NCBI GenBank assembly: GCA_012064415.1 | Contig: SSNU01000021.1 | Coordinates: 92,278 to 156,277, forward strand | Source: Gyrodactylus bullatarudis | Lineage: Eukaryota; Platyhelminthes; Monogenea; Gyrodactylidea; Gyrodactylidae | Direction: 5' to 3' | Length of the DNA stretch: 64,000 nucleotides | Part shown: positions 26,601-39,300 of the stretch, one piece after another | Layout of the letters: every line of letters begins with the position of its first letter | Numbering within the stretch: the stretch's first letter is position 1 | Made by a program: the position numbers and the translations under genes | Notes under the pieces: model-generated | The model's database searches: none | What the model was told of the DNA's origin: nothing | Seen by the model: only the letters and a program-made list of their open reading frames with translations

Positions 26601-27031
26601 ATCAAAGTTCTGGTGTTGGTTCCTTGAATCCTGGTCCATCACAAGGAAAAACAAATAAATCTGGTAGTCATACAAATGCTGCTTTCTTTGAAATGATAAT
26701 GCGATGCCAAGCGGATACTCGGATTGATGACCAAAGATCAAACCTTCCCACTTCGACAGATACTGCTTCATCCTGCTCTGTTCCTTCTCAAAATCTTCCT
26801 TTGACATCAACAAATCCTACTAACATTAACAATAATAATAACAATAATCAAGATGACTTTTTCGATCTAGTGCAGAAACTTCAATCTAATCGTTATGATG
26901 AACAAAGGTGTTACTTCCCAATGTTGATGAATTTGCCATCTACTGCCCCTTCAAATAACTTGGCCCAGTCCAGTTCAGTTTCTACTTCCAATCAGTCAGA
27001 CTCTTTGGAGAAGAAAAGAAAAACAAGATAG
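11660..27031 (+). CDS. GPSM2: Pins/LGN-like G-protein signalling modulator (TPR plus four GoLoco motifs)
   Basis: Nine exons fit with consistent phases: 11660-11780, 11813-12302, 12332-12455, 12881-12996, 13711-14143, 19668-19860, 25168-25208, 26092-26412 and 26474-27031. They give about 798 residues. The N-terminal half is TPR repeats closely matching LGN/Pins (LSAIYCQLGNAFFSLQDY, AKASGNLGNTLKKLGKFDEA, EGSLGNIYYLQKDY, RLAIAKEFGD). After about residue 330 the repeats degrade. The C-terminal half has four GoLoco motifs at about 541-565, 602-625, 683-705 and 741-762, each ending (D/E)QR before a proline; the Arg is the Galpha-GDP contact. The family links cortical Galpha-i/o-GDP to Mud/NuMA and dynein to orient spindles. 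The sixth exon (acidic linker) uses a GTTTGT donor and is the least certain. TPR number looks reduced compared with vertebrate LGN. Confidence 0.85.
13057..13472. mobile_element. MITE-like element with ~50 bp terminal inverted repeats in a Pins intron
   Basis: GTGAGTATTGAAACTAAACT (13086 onward) is exactly inverted at 13424-13444 over 21 bp. The similarity continues outward through GAAAC(T/C)(A/G)GTTT and ATTCACC. No ORF is seen. The element lies in the 12997-13710 intron. A related but longer element is at about 45212-46386. Confidence 0.6.
18041..18150. repeat. Dispersed repeat, uninterrupted copy
   Basis: This copy shares AAAGCTTTTATTTCA, CAGAATCTTACACC, TATTTATACA and ATCCTCTGATTG, in order, with 2452-2525 plus 3192-3235. 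It serves as the paralogous empty site for the insertion there. Read on the minus strand it supplies an AATAAA just downstream of the ORF at 18184-18384. Confidence 0.55.
18184..18384 (-). CDS. Hypothetical 66-residue protein with a C-terminal PIP-box-like motif
   Basis: A complete ATG-to-stop frame lies antisense in a Pins intron. It is followed on its own strand by a candidate polyadenylation signal about 130 bp downstream. The C-terminus reads KRKRCSGQLQIDSFLNKR: a basic cluster followed by Q56-x-x-I59-x-x-F62-L63. This fits the PCNA-interacting consensus (Q-x-x-hydrophobic-x-x-aromatic-aromatic) except that the last position is Leu. The rest looks disordered and rich in Ser, Pro and Lys. 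Small PIP-box proteins such as PAF15 or p21 exist, but I see no further similarity. It may be a chance ORF or a retrocopy fragment. Confidence 0.35.
   Translation of the reverse strand: MSAPKTVTVDENPHSDKSTIVDSQIISQPVIISFKPINEKPAIRKMGTKRKRCSGQLQIDSFLNKR
21258..21335 (+). repeat. Dispersed ~80 bp repeat, copy 2
   Basis: Shares AATGTAAGCT, AAAAAACACC, ATAAATAGCAACAG and CATAGGCC, in order, with 3956-4036. Confidence 0.6.
22283..22846. mobile_element. MITE, CTA...TAG family, Pins intron copy
   Basis: The left end CTAGTTAATATGAA is inverted at the right end, TTCATATTAACTA. Internal end sequence (AAATTTATGATT against the complement of AATCATAAATTC) extends the inverted repeat to about 35 bp with mismatches. 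It is preceded by AAAG like the copies at 39054, 59430 and 61375. Non-autonomous; no transposase is present. Confidence 0.65.
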
Positions 27032-27733
27032 TCCAAATGCATTTTGGAAAGCACTAAATGATCTTTTTTTCATTCATTCGTTATTATCAGTGCTGATTAT
27101 TTTTATCTCGATACTCTTCACCAGATATTTCATGAGTCTAGTGGTCATTATCGGTTCTTATTGCAAATTTTATTTTCCAATGTATTATTCTTCATGCATT
27201 TAAAAACTTCAGTATAAAATTTCTAAGAATTATTTTTATCAGATGGATATTATTATGGAATCCATAATATGGATAACACTCGAATTTTAAACATTATCAT
27301 GTTGATAATATCAACTCTGTTGATTCAGCAGATCTAAATTATAAATTAATAAATGCTTGTTAAAATTTTTTCTTGATCCTCATTCTTCTTCATGTTTTAA
27401 AGCTTGAAAATTAGAAACCTGAGCTTGGAAGTTTAATATTAACTCAATATTCATTTAGGAATTAATCGAATAAATGGGTTTACTCCTAGAATGGAAGCTT
27501 TGATACAAATGAGGTATACTAAAGAATTTAGATTATTCAATGAAGAATGAGAAAATATAAAAAACCCATTTTACTGGACGAATTGTTCTGTATGATTATC
27601 TTACTATAGTAATTTAACTTTGAACTTTGCAAAAAATTTTCAGAATATTTGACCCTTAATTTCATTAAAACAAAACTACAAAATAAATTGTATTCATGAA
27701 TTTTGTTTGAATCCTAGAAAATCTTTTGTTAAC
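27032..27733. other. Intergenic stretch between Pins and CCAR1
   Basis: This 702 bp AT-rich stretch must hold the Pins 3' UTR and the CCAR1 promoter (the genes are tandem). No elements or ORFs were recognised. Confidence 0.5.
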
Positions 27734-30707
27734 ATGGCTAATCGCTGGAGAGGTTGTGAGTTCTCAAGACTTTACATAATTAACTTGAAACTAACCTTAC
27801 ACGTATTATAGCAAATAATTACTACCCCAATAACTATGGGATGTCGGCAATGCCCTACTATTTTCCACAAAATGACCGTCGTTATCAATCATATGGTAAA
27901 GGCTATGACAGAAAGAAGGATGATCGTAAACGCCCCCATTCTCCTCAAAAAGATAAAAGAGATGGACAACGCAATGATCGGGATTCTGTCAAGCGTTATA
28001 ACACCGGAAAATATGATGTCCGTGTCCCCAGGACTCCCATCGGAACTGACAAGTTGAGTCTATTGGATATTAAATCAAAATTGTCTAGAATTCAAGTACC
28101 CGGTGATGTATCTTACACTGTTTGTAATTGGACCAAAGGCTTTCCTATTACTCAACCATTCGGCTTCAGTATGGATGCTGATTTTCACGTGAGTTTATCA
28201 TTTTGGTTTTTTCTTTAATTACCTTGAAAATAAATCAAAATGTATAGTTATTCCATAGAGAAGTAGAAGTACCATTTGTCCATGATTCCACTTTGATTAA
28301 TCCATCCGATGCAAACTATAAATACTCTGTTAGAGTAATGCTACTCGGAACTCCTAGTCTTGGGGAAATGTATAAGAATTCATGTACCATGGCTGGAGAA
28401 GTAGGAGACTCTGTTAAGTTCAGTCCTAGTAAAAATTATAATTTCCTTGTTGGCGGTCGTACAAGAAATGAAGCTTTTCCTCTTGGTGGTCCATGGAGCC
28501 CAAGTTTGGATGGTAAATCACCAGAAACTGATCCGAACGTTTTAATCAAAGCTGCTATTCGCAACTTTAAAGGTTTAACAGGATTTGACCTTTCTAGTTG
28601 TACAAGGTGGATTCGATTCCTTGAAGTTGAATATCACAGAAAAGCTGGCTCTAAAGTGTTGGATGCAATTAAAAATGAAGAAAGAGTTGTTGAAGAAGAC
28701 ACAATAGAAACAGTAGTTTTTTTCGTGCCTGTGATATCTGCTGCTCTGCCCAGTGAAACTGAATGGGAAGAAAAGAAGGCTCATTATGCCAAAGTATTGG
28801 AAAGATTACTCAAGCCAAAAGAAGAAGAAAAAATGGAAACAGATACACCTAGTGATGTTAACACAACTCAAGATGAGCAAAATGCAGACGAATCTATTGA
28901 AAAAAAGGATGCTTCTCACTATTCAAAATTAGATACGTCGACAATGAAAGTTTGTTTTTTTCTTTATCTTGTTTTTATATTTTCATTAAAAATCTTTATT
29001 TAGGTTAACGAGCTCAAGGCAGAGCTAGCAGCACGTAATCTGGATTCAAAAGGTCTCAAGGCTCAACTCTCTACTAGACTTCAAGAAGCTCTTGACAAGG
29101 AGAAAGAAGCCGAAGAAAGTAAAAGTGAGTTGTCTCATATAAAACTCTTCTAATATTTTATTTCGAAACTCTTCTTAATTGCTGTTCACAAGTGGTCTTT
29201 TTTAATTATATGGTTTCTTCCAAAAATATAGCAGGCGATGATAAAACTGAGGTTACCGATGAGAAAAAGGATAACTCTGAAAAAACTGGCGATAAATCCA
29301 CCAAGGATGCCGAGAAAGTTAGCGAGAGTGAGAATGAATCAAAGAAGGATGAAATCAACGAGAAGGATAAGCGCCGACTCGAGCGACTTTACCGATTAGA
29401 GGGTAAACCTGCTGTTATAATTCATCCTAATACCGAAGCTAGAAGCAATACTTTTGATTGCCATAGAGCCTCTTTATGCTCATTACTTGATTATCGTCAT
29501 GATGACAATAATGAAATGATATTTGAGGTTGTCCTATTCTCTCATCAGTTCAACGAAATGTTACAGCGTGACTGCATCTTCAACATATTCAAAGCTCTCT
29601 ACAATATGCCAGAGCAAGACTCTAATAATTCATCTAATGCTACCAAGTACGCCTAAAGGACATGATTTTTCACGAAAACACCTTTAAATAATCCATTCTA
29701 ATTTTTTTAATCCAGGATAATATTATAATGATGAAAATTTTATTTTATTGATTTGGTCTATTTTTTTAGGGAAAATGGTGTTGACATTTCAGAGCCTGAA
29801 AACAAAAAGCTCAAGGAAAGTGAAGAAGCAGAAGGTGAAAAAATCCGTAAACACAAGAAAACTGTTAATCCAGAATTGCTTTTCTCTTTCAACTTCTTTG
29901 ATGTCGGTCGTGCTGAGTACATTAAGGAACTCGATCTTCTTGATATGCTCCAATTAATTAATCTTGGATTCACCAAGAATGAGGTAAGAAATGGACCTTT
30001 TGGTTTATTTAAATAATATTGAACATCGAAAATTAATATGACACTAATATTTATTTCATCATTAGCTCAAGAATTTGATCGGACGAGCGAAGAGGAAGGA
30101 TCAAATTCTGTATCGTCATCTATGTGAGAAGGATGTACCCGAAAATTCACCTGAAGATGTCACAATTCTTAATGGTCATGCTGAAGACAATAATCAGGAA
30201 TCAATTAAAGAGATCCTAAACAAGTATTCGAATATTGAAGTAAAACCATCACAAATTGTTATCGGAGGAGGTAACAACAGTAACTTGACCACTAAATATG
30301 AAGAAGCTCTCAAAGCAAAAAAAGTTGTTGAGCTGCAATTCTTTAAATTAAAAGAAGAATTCGAAAATAATCGCATCAAGTTGAATAGCTTCCAAGATGT
30401 CGAGGATAAACTCAAAGAAGAAAATAACGAATTGCAAAAGAAATTCAAAATCGAACAGAAGAATGGTAGTGAAAATCGTTCCCTCTGCTCCATTTATTCA
30501 AGGATACTCAAAGATTGTAAATTCCACCTCGAAAAGTCTCTCAATGAAATTACTCGTCAGTTTGATAAGGAACGTGAAAAGAAAGAAGCTGAAAAGGCTG
30601 AGGCTGACCAAAAGAAAGAAGAACAGCTTAAAAAAGAAAACGGCGAAGCGGAAACTAATGACAAGAAGGAAAATGATGGTGCAGAAATTATTGTTGATAC
30701 AGCCTAA
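27734..30707 (+). CDS. CCAR1: Cell division cycle and apoptosis regulator 1 (CARP1) homologue
   Basis: Seven exons (27734-27752, 27812-28188, 28248-28949, 29004-29124, 29232-29646, 29770-29983, 30066-30707) give about 829 residues (human CCAR1 about 1150, CCAR2 about 920). Exon 3 has the conserved DBC1 region (LINPSDANY, FPLGGPWSPSLDG, VLIKAAIRNFKGLTGFDLS). A SAP DNA/RNA-binding motif spans exon 3/4 (KVNELKAELAARNLDSKGLK). Next come the VIIHPN, SLLDYRHDDN and FNEMLQRD blocks, then an EF-hand-like (LAIKA) segment in exon 6, then a coiled coil and a charged C-terminal tail. The N-terminal Tyr-rich and S1-like region of vertebrate CCAR1 is much shorter here. The family is nuclear and acts as a Mediator/nuclear-receptor co-activator and in splicing and apoptosis. 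The first coding exon is only 19 bp; I chose it because its phase fits. Confidence 0.92.
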
Positions 30708-31324
30708 TTTTTGGTATAATACGTCGTCACTGCATTTCCCCTTTGTCCTTGAAAACTTGTTTGTTCCAGTAACAATTCCAAATTTTTTAAACATGGTATA
30801 TTTTCTAACATTTAAAATATGCGCTATGCACAAAAATCATTGGTCGAGTTCCATTTTTTAAAAAATAAATCAAAACCTCTTTCTCATGACGATAAAGAAC
30901 CCTTTTTAACCCAAGTTCAAATTTAATATAAACTAATAAAATTGTATAAATCTTTGGAAATAAATTTTCATTGCTTGTAATAATAATAATTTTGTATTCT
31001 ATCGATTCTCTGTTCTTTAATTTGCTCATGAACCCTTAGTACGCAATCACTGAACTCTTTACGAGCACTAGTGAACTCTAATACAAGGATTTAATCAAAG
31101 TTTTTTGCGCAGTGATTGCTTGACCTAATCAAAATTAGCTAGATTTCTATTATTTATAATTATTGATCAAAATAACACATTAATCATCTATCTGACTCTA
31201 ATAGGTCTGAAGAAAACCTCCAAGTTGGTAAGAAATCTGTTTTATTCAGAAAACACGAAATGATGAAAAAAATAGATTTCAATTTAATTCATTATTAATA
31301 ATGTTCGACTGATTGATTGATTTG
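30708..31324. other. Convergent 3' region between CCAR1 and MRG15
   Basis: 617 bp between two facing stop codons. An AATAAA near 30865 can serve CCAR1. No other structure was recognised. Confidence 0.55.
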
Positions 31325-32539
31325 TTAGCACATTGCTCTACGTTGGTATTCAGCAGGTGCAACAGCGTAATCTTCGAGACTGATATATGTCTTTTCTCTT
31401 TCACTGATGAATCTAAAAGTTAATTATAAATTTTATTACTAATGCGAAAATGAAAAGTGATTAACAAGTACATGAACCTTGAAGAATAACTAAGAACACT
31501 TAACATATTATTATGATACTGTACAAGAAACGCATAACATAATTTGAATACCTAATTTTCTAATAAATAGAAAACTCACATTAAAATACGATTAAGGCAA
31601 TCGGAAAGGACCTTATTGCTAGATGTTGGTAATTTCATACAGTTGGTTAAGTCTCTCATTTTGACGATTAATCTGAGAAAATGAATTGTTCCATATATGT
31701 AAGAAACATTTTTATCCGGGCTACGCTTGTATAATTCTCCGTATTGAAGACGTTCAAACTTGTACAGAAGATGAGATCCAAGTATTGAATCAAAATACAA
31801 TTTAAGACCAGAAACACACTCAATAATTATTTCGACATTTCTTATATCTTCTTCTGATGTCTTGTCTTCTTGTTTAATAGATATTGATGCAAGATAATCA
31901 GAGAGCATGTCTTTGACAGTCTTTTTAGTAGGTAGTGTTACAAGATAAGACTGGCGAGTGATCAAATCCCAATCGTCGACAAGCCATGCCTTCAAGTTAT
32001 CTGGGAATTCTACAGTTAAAGAATTTGAAAAGATATTTTCTTTGAGAACACTAGGTGGTACTCGAGAGTTTTTATTAGACTTTACTGAACCTGCACTTTT
32101 AACATTATCTTTCGTATCTGGTTTTTCAGGTGACTTGGGCTGGGCAAAAGTCTTTGAATTATCTTTGACAGAATCAGTGGATAATTCAGATTTAGTATTT
32201 TCTTGAGTACCTTTGACGGATTTTTTTGTTTTAGTTCTTCTGATATTTTTTCTAAATGCAAGATAAGAATAGATATAATTACATTGTTTTTTCTAACTGG
32301 GCTTGTTTTTCAAGTCCAGCCTTATCATATTTGAACATTCTAGTGTCGTTAACCCATTCATCCCATGCTTTACTCCAGCCTCTGTAATGAATATAATAAA
32401 GACATTCATTTTTTTCCTCTTTACGATCAAGACACTTGAGTTAAAAAACAAGACAAACTTTAGCTTCATATAATAGGGGACCATGAAAGCAGAGAATTCT
32501 CTCTCCCGTTTCATACTTGAACTTTTCTTTATTACTCAT
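31325..32539 (-). CDS. MORF4L1: MRG15/MORF4L1-like chromodomain protein
   Basis: Four exons (32539-32459, 32434-32283, 32251-31580, 31412-31325) give 330 residues, close to human MRG15. Exons 1-2 encode the chromo barrel: ILCFHGPLLYEAKC and YYIHYRGWSKAWDEWV, whose aromatic residues form the methyl-lysine (H3K36me) pocket. A basic Lys/Ser linker follows, then the C-terminal MRG domain (LKAWLVDDWDLITRQ, LPTKKTV, GSHLLYKFERLQY, GTIHFLRL). The protein ends with the typical EDYAVAPAEYQRRA-type helix. MRG15 recruits Tip60/NuA4 acetyltransferase and Sin3 deacetylase complexes to transcribed chromatin. Introns are 24-170 bp. METAP2 lies 378 bp upstream on the same strand. Confidence 0.93.
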
Positions 32540-32917
32540 TTTCGCTTCAGTTTTGAATATAAATATGATTCAAACACTTTTTTCATTTGCAACAAAATTG
32601 TTTAAAGCAGTTTAAAAACAATTATTCAATTTTGAATCAAAGTTTTTGATCTAGTTGGGTTGAATTATTCAATTTGAATAATTAGTAATTATCTATCGAA
32701 AAACTGATTATTTGAATTTCGAGTCAAGTCAACCCCCTAGATTGAATCTCATGATTGAAAGTGTTTACTAGAATTTCACCAAGATAAAAAGATGAGCTTT
32801 CAATTCTTCAGTCAATAGATCACTTTCTAATAGGACTTCTTCCATAGGATTGATCGAAAATATAAAAATTAATGATATATTGAGTTCATTTTAGCATACA
32901 AAATTAATAAAAAAACA
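32540..32917. other. Short intergenic stretch between METAP2 and MRG15
   Basis: 378 bp between two minus-strand genes. It must hold the METAP2 3' UTR and the MRG15 promoter. No distinct signal was seen. Confidence 0.5.
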
Positions 32918-34278
<1,361 letters not shown>

Positions 34279-34914
34279 ATGTATCAATCCCCAGAGATTA
34301 CAGAAATACTTCAACGGATTAGTGTATCGGACTATGAAAGCCTTATTAAAGATGAAGACGCATTAAACGATTACGCAGAAGACATACAATCAATAAAGTC
34401 TAATAAAAAAAGCAAAGAGGAAATGCTTAAGTATAATAAAGAATTAGCTGAACAAAATTTACGGCTTAAACCCGAATTTGAAGAACTGCAGAATAAACTC
34501 ATTTCAGCTTATGAGAATTTGAATCTCTCTAAAGATAAATTTTCTAACCTGAAGTCTCAAATTGAATCACACAAGTCAAAGTATTCCCTGTCGAATGTGA
34601 TTGATTTATTAAAAGTTGCTACAATGAAAGCTGAAGAAGAATCTGATGATTATGGGAAACAATTCATGGCTGGATCTATGGATGTAGATGCATTTCTTTC
34701 GCAATATATTAAAGCTAGAAAACTTTATCATGATCGTCGAATCAAAAGCGAAAAACTTGTCAAACAGCAGATAAGCGCCTCCTCAGATACCGCTTCTATT
34801 ATAAACCCTGTAGTCCCCTCTATTCCTTATAGACCTCCATATCCAAATGCTGCACCATTTGGATATCCAATGATGGACCCTTCTTCAAGTCGACCCCCTT
34901 ATCCTTTTTCATAA
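34279..34914 (+). CDS. VPS37: ESCRT-I subunit VPS37
   Basis: A single-exon frame of 211 residues. I chose the ATG at 34279; the frame is open further upstream, but only from a TTG. The body is the Mod(r) domain: helical and highly charged, with LQRISVSDYESLIKDEDALN, KEMLKYNKELAEQNLRL and the late DVDAFLSQYIKARKLYHDRR block typical of VPS37 subunits. The C-terminal ~35 residues are rich in Pro, Tyr and Ser (PYRPPYPNAAPFGYP), as in VPS37B/C tails. VPS37 joins TSG101, VPS28 and MVB12 in ESCRT-I, which sorts ubiquitinated cargo into multivesicular bodies. An AATAAA lies about 70 bp after the stop. Confidence 0.9.
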   Translation: MYQSPEITEILQRISVSDYESLIKDEDALNDYAEDIQSIKSNKKSKEEMLKYNKELAEQNLRLKPEFEELQNKLISAYENLNLSKDKFSNLKSQIESHKSKYSLSNVIDLLKVATMKAEEESDDYGKQFMAGSMDVDAFLSQYIKARKLYHDRRIKSEKLVKQQISASSDTASIINPVVPSIPYRPPYPNAAPFGYPMMDPSSSRPPYPFS

Positions 34915-36351
34915 TTTTAGCAATGTAACAGATATTATTGTTTACACGTTCAAGTTTACCTTATTCTCTTTCAAGTCTCAAAAATAAAGTTCATACATCA
35001 TACATACATATATATTTGGATTTTTTAATTTTCAAGATCAAATGAATTTCTAGAGAACTTAAATTCCTCGCACCGTGCAAGTTGCATCAATTTGTAAGCC
35101 AATTATCAGCTTTATATAAATCGAAACTAGATATCAACGGGTGACCATCAACTTTAAAACGAAGTTGGCAAAAGTCGATAATCAGTCGATGCACAAATAA
35201 ATACAGAATTGGCAAAACAAATGCTGTGATGTTGAAAATCAAATTGAAAGTCAATTTACAATTGGTGACACAATAAGGGGAGAAGTCAGGCTTCCGAAAT
35301 GGTCACCCAGCAACGAGAAGAAGACGGGGTAGACATAGCGACTAGTTACAATTCGTCGAATCATGATCATGATGATTCAGATACTTTAGTGGGAGGACTT
35401 ATCTCTTTGAGCCTCAAAGTTACACTCTTCTGCTGTAGTCTGAGTGCCGTAGAACTTTCCTTTCTAGTTAACATTTTTTAAATCACGTCATGCTTAATGC
35501 TTTCTCAGACAGTTTCTCGTCCAGTATGCGATTCGAAGATATTTCTTCAGTTGTATTATCACTATGATTACTAGAGCCTCAAAAAGTGGTAAAATGCTAA
35601 TTTTAACCAGCTATTTCCTCTATCCTAAAAACCATTAAAAAAATAAATTTTTTTATTATGGCATCAGGGTTCAAAGTTAAAGGTCTTGAAATGTATTATT
35701 TTGAAGATAAGATATTAAAATAATACTTCATGATAGCATGGTATCAATGATCCCAATTCATATATTTTAAGATAGACAGGACTAAGAAAACAGTTTTAGT
35801 TTAATTTAGTTTAAAATAATAATAAATTATTTTTTTCATATTTTTTAGATCTGAAAAACTAATTTTTAGGTATTACTTGTTGAGTACTCAAATTATGATT
35901 ATTTTGATCTCATTTAATGAACGACTTTAGAATAGAAGCAAAATCAACCAGAAACAAATATTTTTTCCTTTCCAAATAGGATGTGATCATTCTCAAGGTC
36001 TTTTTCCAGATTCAATTTGAAATCCCTTGCACTGAGAGGATAACTTTGAGTCTGCTTTGTTTCCATAGAAAAATGTAAAAACTATTTCAATAAAATGAGC
36101 TTTAAAATAATTTCCACATTGTCAATCCTAGTGGAAATCATCTGACGTGGTGTTATTTCTCTTCTCGATGTTGTAGAATGAACTACTAATACTGAAAAAA
36201 AAACATTTCATTGCACTCATGGTTAAATTAAGGAAATAGACAAACAGGGAAGATAAAAATGCATTCGTATCTTGGCTTATCATCAGATTGTAATCAATAT
36301 ATACAATTTTGAATATGAACTTTATTACATTGGCTTTACTACATGTTATTA
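34915..36351. other. Convergent intergenic stretch with one doubtful ORF
   Basis: Between VPS37 (+) and TMEM26 (-). A 60-codon frame at 35299-35481 (+) begins MVTQQREEDGVD, has a His/Asp-rich patch (SNHDHDDSD) and ends in a hydrophobic stretch. I cannot assign it and see no continuing exon. The rest is AT-rich, with nothing recognised apart from a TTTATT (AATAAA on the minus strand) at about 36318 for TMEM26. Confidence 0.45.
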
Positions 36352-39300
36352 TTATTTTTCACTAATGATAACCATGGATCTGAATAATTGTAACAAAATG
36401 ATTAGACTATTCTTACACGAAAAGAAAACATTATTATAAGTGGCAATGTGATATTTGAATATCAATGTTAGACGCAAAATCAAAAAGGGGACATCTTGCA
36501 GTAACAAAGACATGAATATTGCCCAAAGCTCGGTGGAGAAGAGAAATGAGTACTTGTAACATCCATCCTTTCTTTCAGAGGGTTTCATTGTAGCTGTCTT
36601 GTTGAAGCAAAATTGAAATAATGACAGTTGCCATATACACAAAAGGATCACCTTGAGCTCAGAAATCTTTTTTACTTTTTCATCATTGAACGGATCAAGA
36701 AAGTCAAGGATATCAGCAGCTGTCCCAATGTTTATGAGTAACAGTTGAGATAACTGATCTCTACTCATTCCGTCCCTGGGTAGTAGCCAGCGGCCAATGA
36801 TAACTGTCAAAAGTAGGATTTGTTGCATTATTCTCACGACCCATTCAATATCAAATCCGATAAACTGGAAGGATAACACATAGATGAGACGAAATCATGT
36901 TTTTATCTTTTCAATTCGATCATAATAATGATAATTTTTGAAAAGTAAAATAAAAGCCGTATCCAAAATTATTTCAAGGTAAATTTTTAATATAAAATTG
37001 GCCTCAAAGTTGAAAAATGGTGCACTGTTTTTTACTTTACTTTAAAAATTTTCAAATTTTAATGGAAGAAATAAAGTAACATTTATTCTTCTATCAAATG
37101 ATACCTCACATAATCAGAGATCTTAGTTGGTAGAGAAGTTATTTGAAGTTTTTTCACAAGTTATTTAACTCAATTTTCTCGATTTATTTTGTCTTGATTC
37201 TGATTGGTTCATTTTGATCAGCACAAATATCTTGTATAAAAATGAAGGATTCATAATTATGAATAATTAAATTAGTAAAGACCAGGAATTTGTATATGCA
37301 TGAAATAGTTTTAATGTTGAGTTTGGGCTGAATGCTTTTTTTATAACTTATTCTTTTCTTTAAATTTGTGTACAAAACTTGTTTACCCCCCTTTCCCCAT
37401 CTTGATATATTATCTTATTGGTTTTATTCGACCAAACTCCAACCAATTGCAGCGTTCAACAGGATTTAAAAATTTTTGATTCAATTTATTGAACAAAAAT
37501 GAATCTTCGTGTCTTTTAATGCCGTCATGATGAAGAAAAATCCTGCTATGTATATGGACTTAATTTCGCTAATCATATATGTACACTGTACATATATGAA
37601 ATTTAAAAGAACAGATGAAATATCAAGAAAAATTATGGATTACTTTAACCAACCGGTCAACTATGAGAGACATTTTTCTCCGTCCAAATTGTGTCTTAAT
37701 TAATTACTCAAAAATTAAGTACCCTCATTGATTAAAGTTTGGTCTGAACCTTTCAATCATGAGCAAGATTGCTACTTTTGCTTGACGTGAATTTGTTCAA
37801 ATAAAAGGCCATCTACTCAAGTTAGTTTGAAGGTTTATATATTCTATTCTTGGACATTTATATACATTATTATTCCAGAATTATCTTAATTTAAGAACGT
37901 CTCGTGATTTTCCTAGACTGCAAAAGTCCCCAGTTCAATGTTCAACAGGATCCAGAATCTATTGGTAACACGATCGAAGAAGAAGACAATGGAATGAATG
38001 TGGATAATTAGAACAATAAATTAAAAAAGCAAAATTTAATACTGCTCAATGAGTATTCTAAAATGGACCAAGTTTTAATGAATTTTATTATAGAACTAAT
38101 TTTAGATCTCTTTCTCGATGAATCGGATAAAACCTCATCATGGTGTCTGAATTGAAATAATTGTAAAAATATTATAGTACCAGTTAATTAAATTCGAGAT
38201 TCTATTCTGTTTCGACCTTTTGTTAAAAAAGCTCAAAGAAATTCTGGGTAATTCTTCCTTTTGGCATCAACTAACGATAAAACAGTTTATTTTTAATCAA
38301 TAGATGAAAATTAAAAATTTCGAAAAAGTGGAATTTAGCAGAGATTTGTCTGTCTGTTTCTTGTACATGGCTGTTAATGAAGTGAAAAAATAATTTACTG
38401 AAATGAATTTCCGACACAGTGTACACAGGGGAAAGAAACTACAAAGTTATCTTTGGGTAGAGGAAATTTAATTCAATTTATTTATCTACGCGCGAATATT
38501 TTTTAAACTTGTTATGTAAGCACCGCAGAATATAGAAAAAAAGATAAATTATTAGCTTACTTTGAACTGGTTACTAGCCTCTTTGATCTGAGCAATAATT
38601 TTCTGACTGATAATCTCGTTATTTGTTGCTATCAGTTCATCATAAGACTGGCCAGCAAATATCATTGAAAACTAATGATAAAAGGCAAACTAAATGAATT
38701 GCATGATGAATATTTCCGATAACTTACCGGTTCCTTGTCTTCCTTCTGGAGTTGATAAGTTAAGGACTTTTTCATATTCATTTCGTTCAGATTCAACTCT
38801 AGGATCCATATCGAAGGACAAGCGCACATGATAAATGTGAAAAGGGCAAATGAGAACCTGATGAAAAGTGAAAAATTAAATTAGACATAAATTTCACACT
38901 GAATCTAAATCCCCATTTCTACGTATAGCATTTATACGAAGACGAGAACTTGAATGATTTCAGCATAGAGATTGAAAATTTTGCGCCTTTAAAAACTTGA
39001 TTTGATGATGTGTAGAATAATTTCTGATGATCTCAGAATGTTCGAATATAAAGCTAAGTGACATAAAGATGAGAATCTAATGCATTTACAAAAAACTTAA
39101 TATTCAATTTTTGAATTCCAATATAAAATGCGTCGAGTTATCAAAGGAAAAAAAATTCCGAAAATATTTCAATTCAGGACAGTTTGGATTTTTCCTTTTT
39201 ACAACCTTTGAGCTAAAAACTATTCTCGATTTCGAAGATTTGAACCAATTAAATGCTGATGCATTTGAAATTTTCGGTTATCACAAAGGAAAATCATCCA

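Noticed and set aside
26562..26813. 83-codon minus-strand ORF
   Set aside because: Shadow of the GoLoco exon of Pins.
30194..30861. Several ORFs on both strands over the CCAR1 3' exon
   Set aside because: Shadows of the coiled-coil and charged tail, whose repetitive codons keep other frames open.
35299..35481. 60-codon ORF as a gene
   Set aside because: No continuing exon, no recognisable domain, and the hydrophobic end alone is not evidence. Kept only as a note in the intergenic entry.
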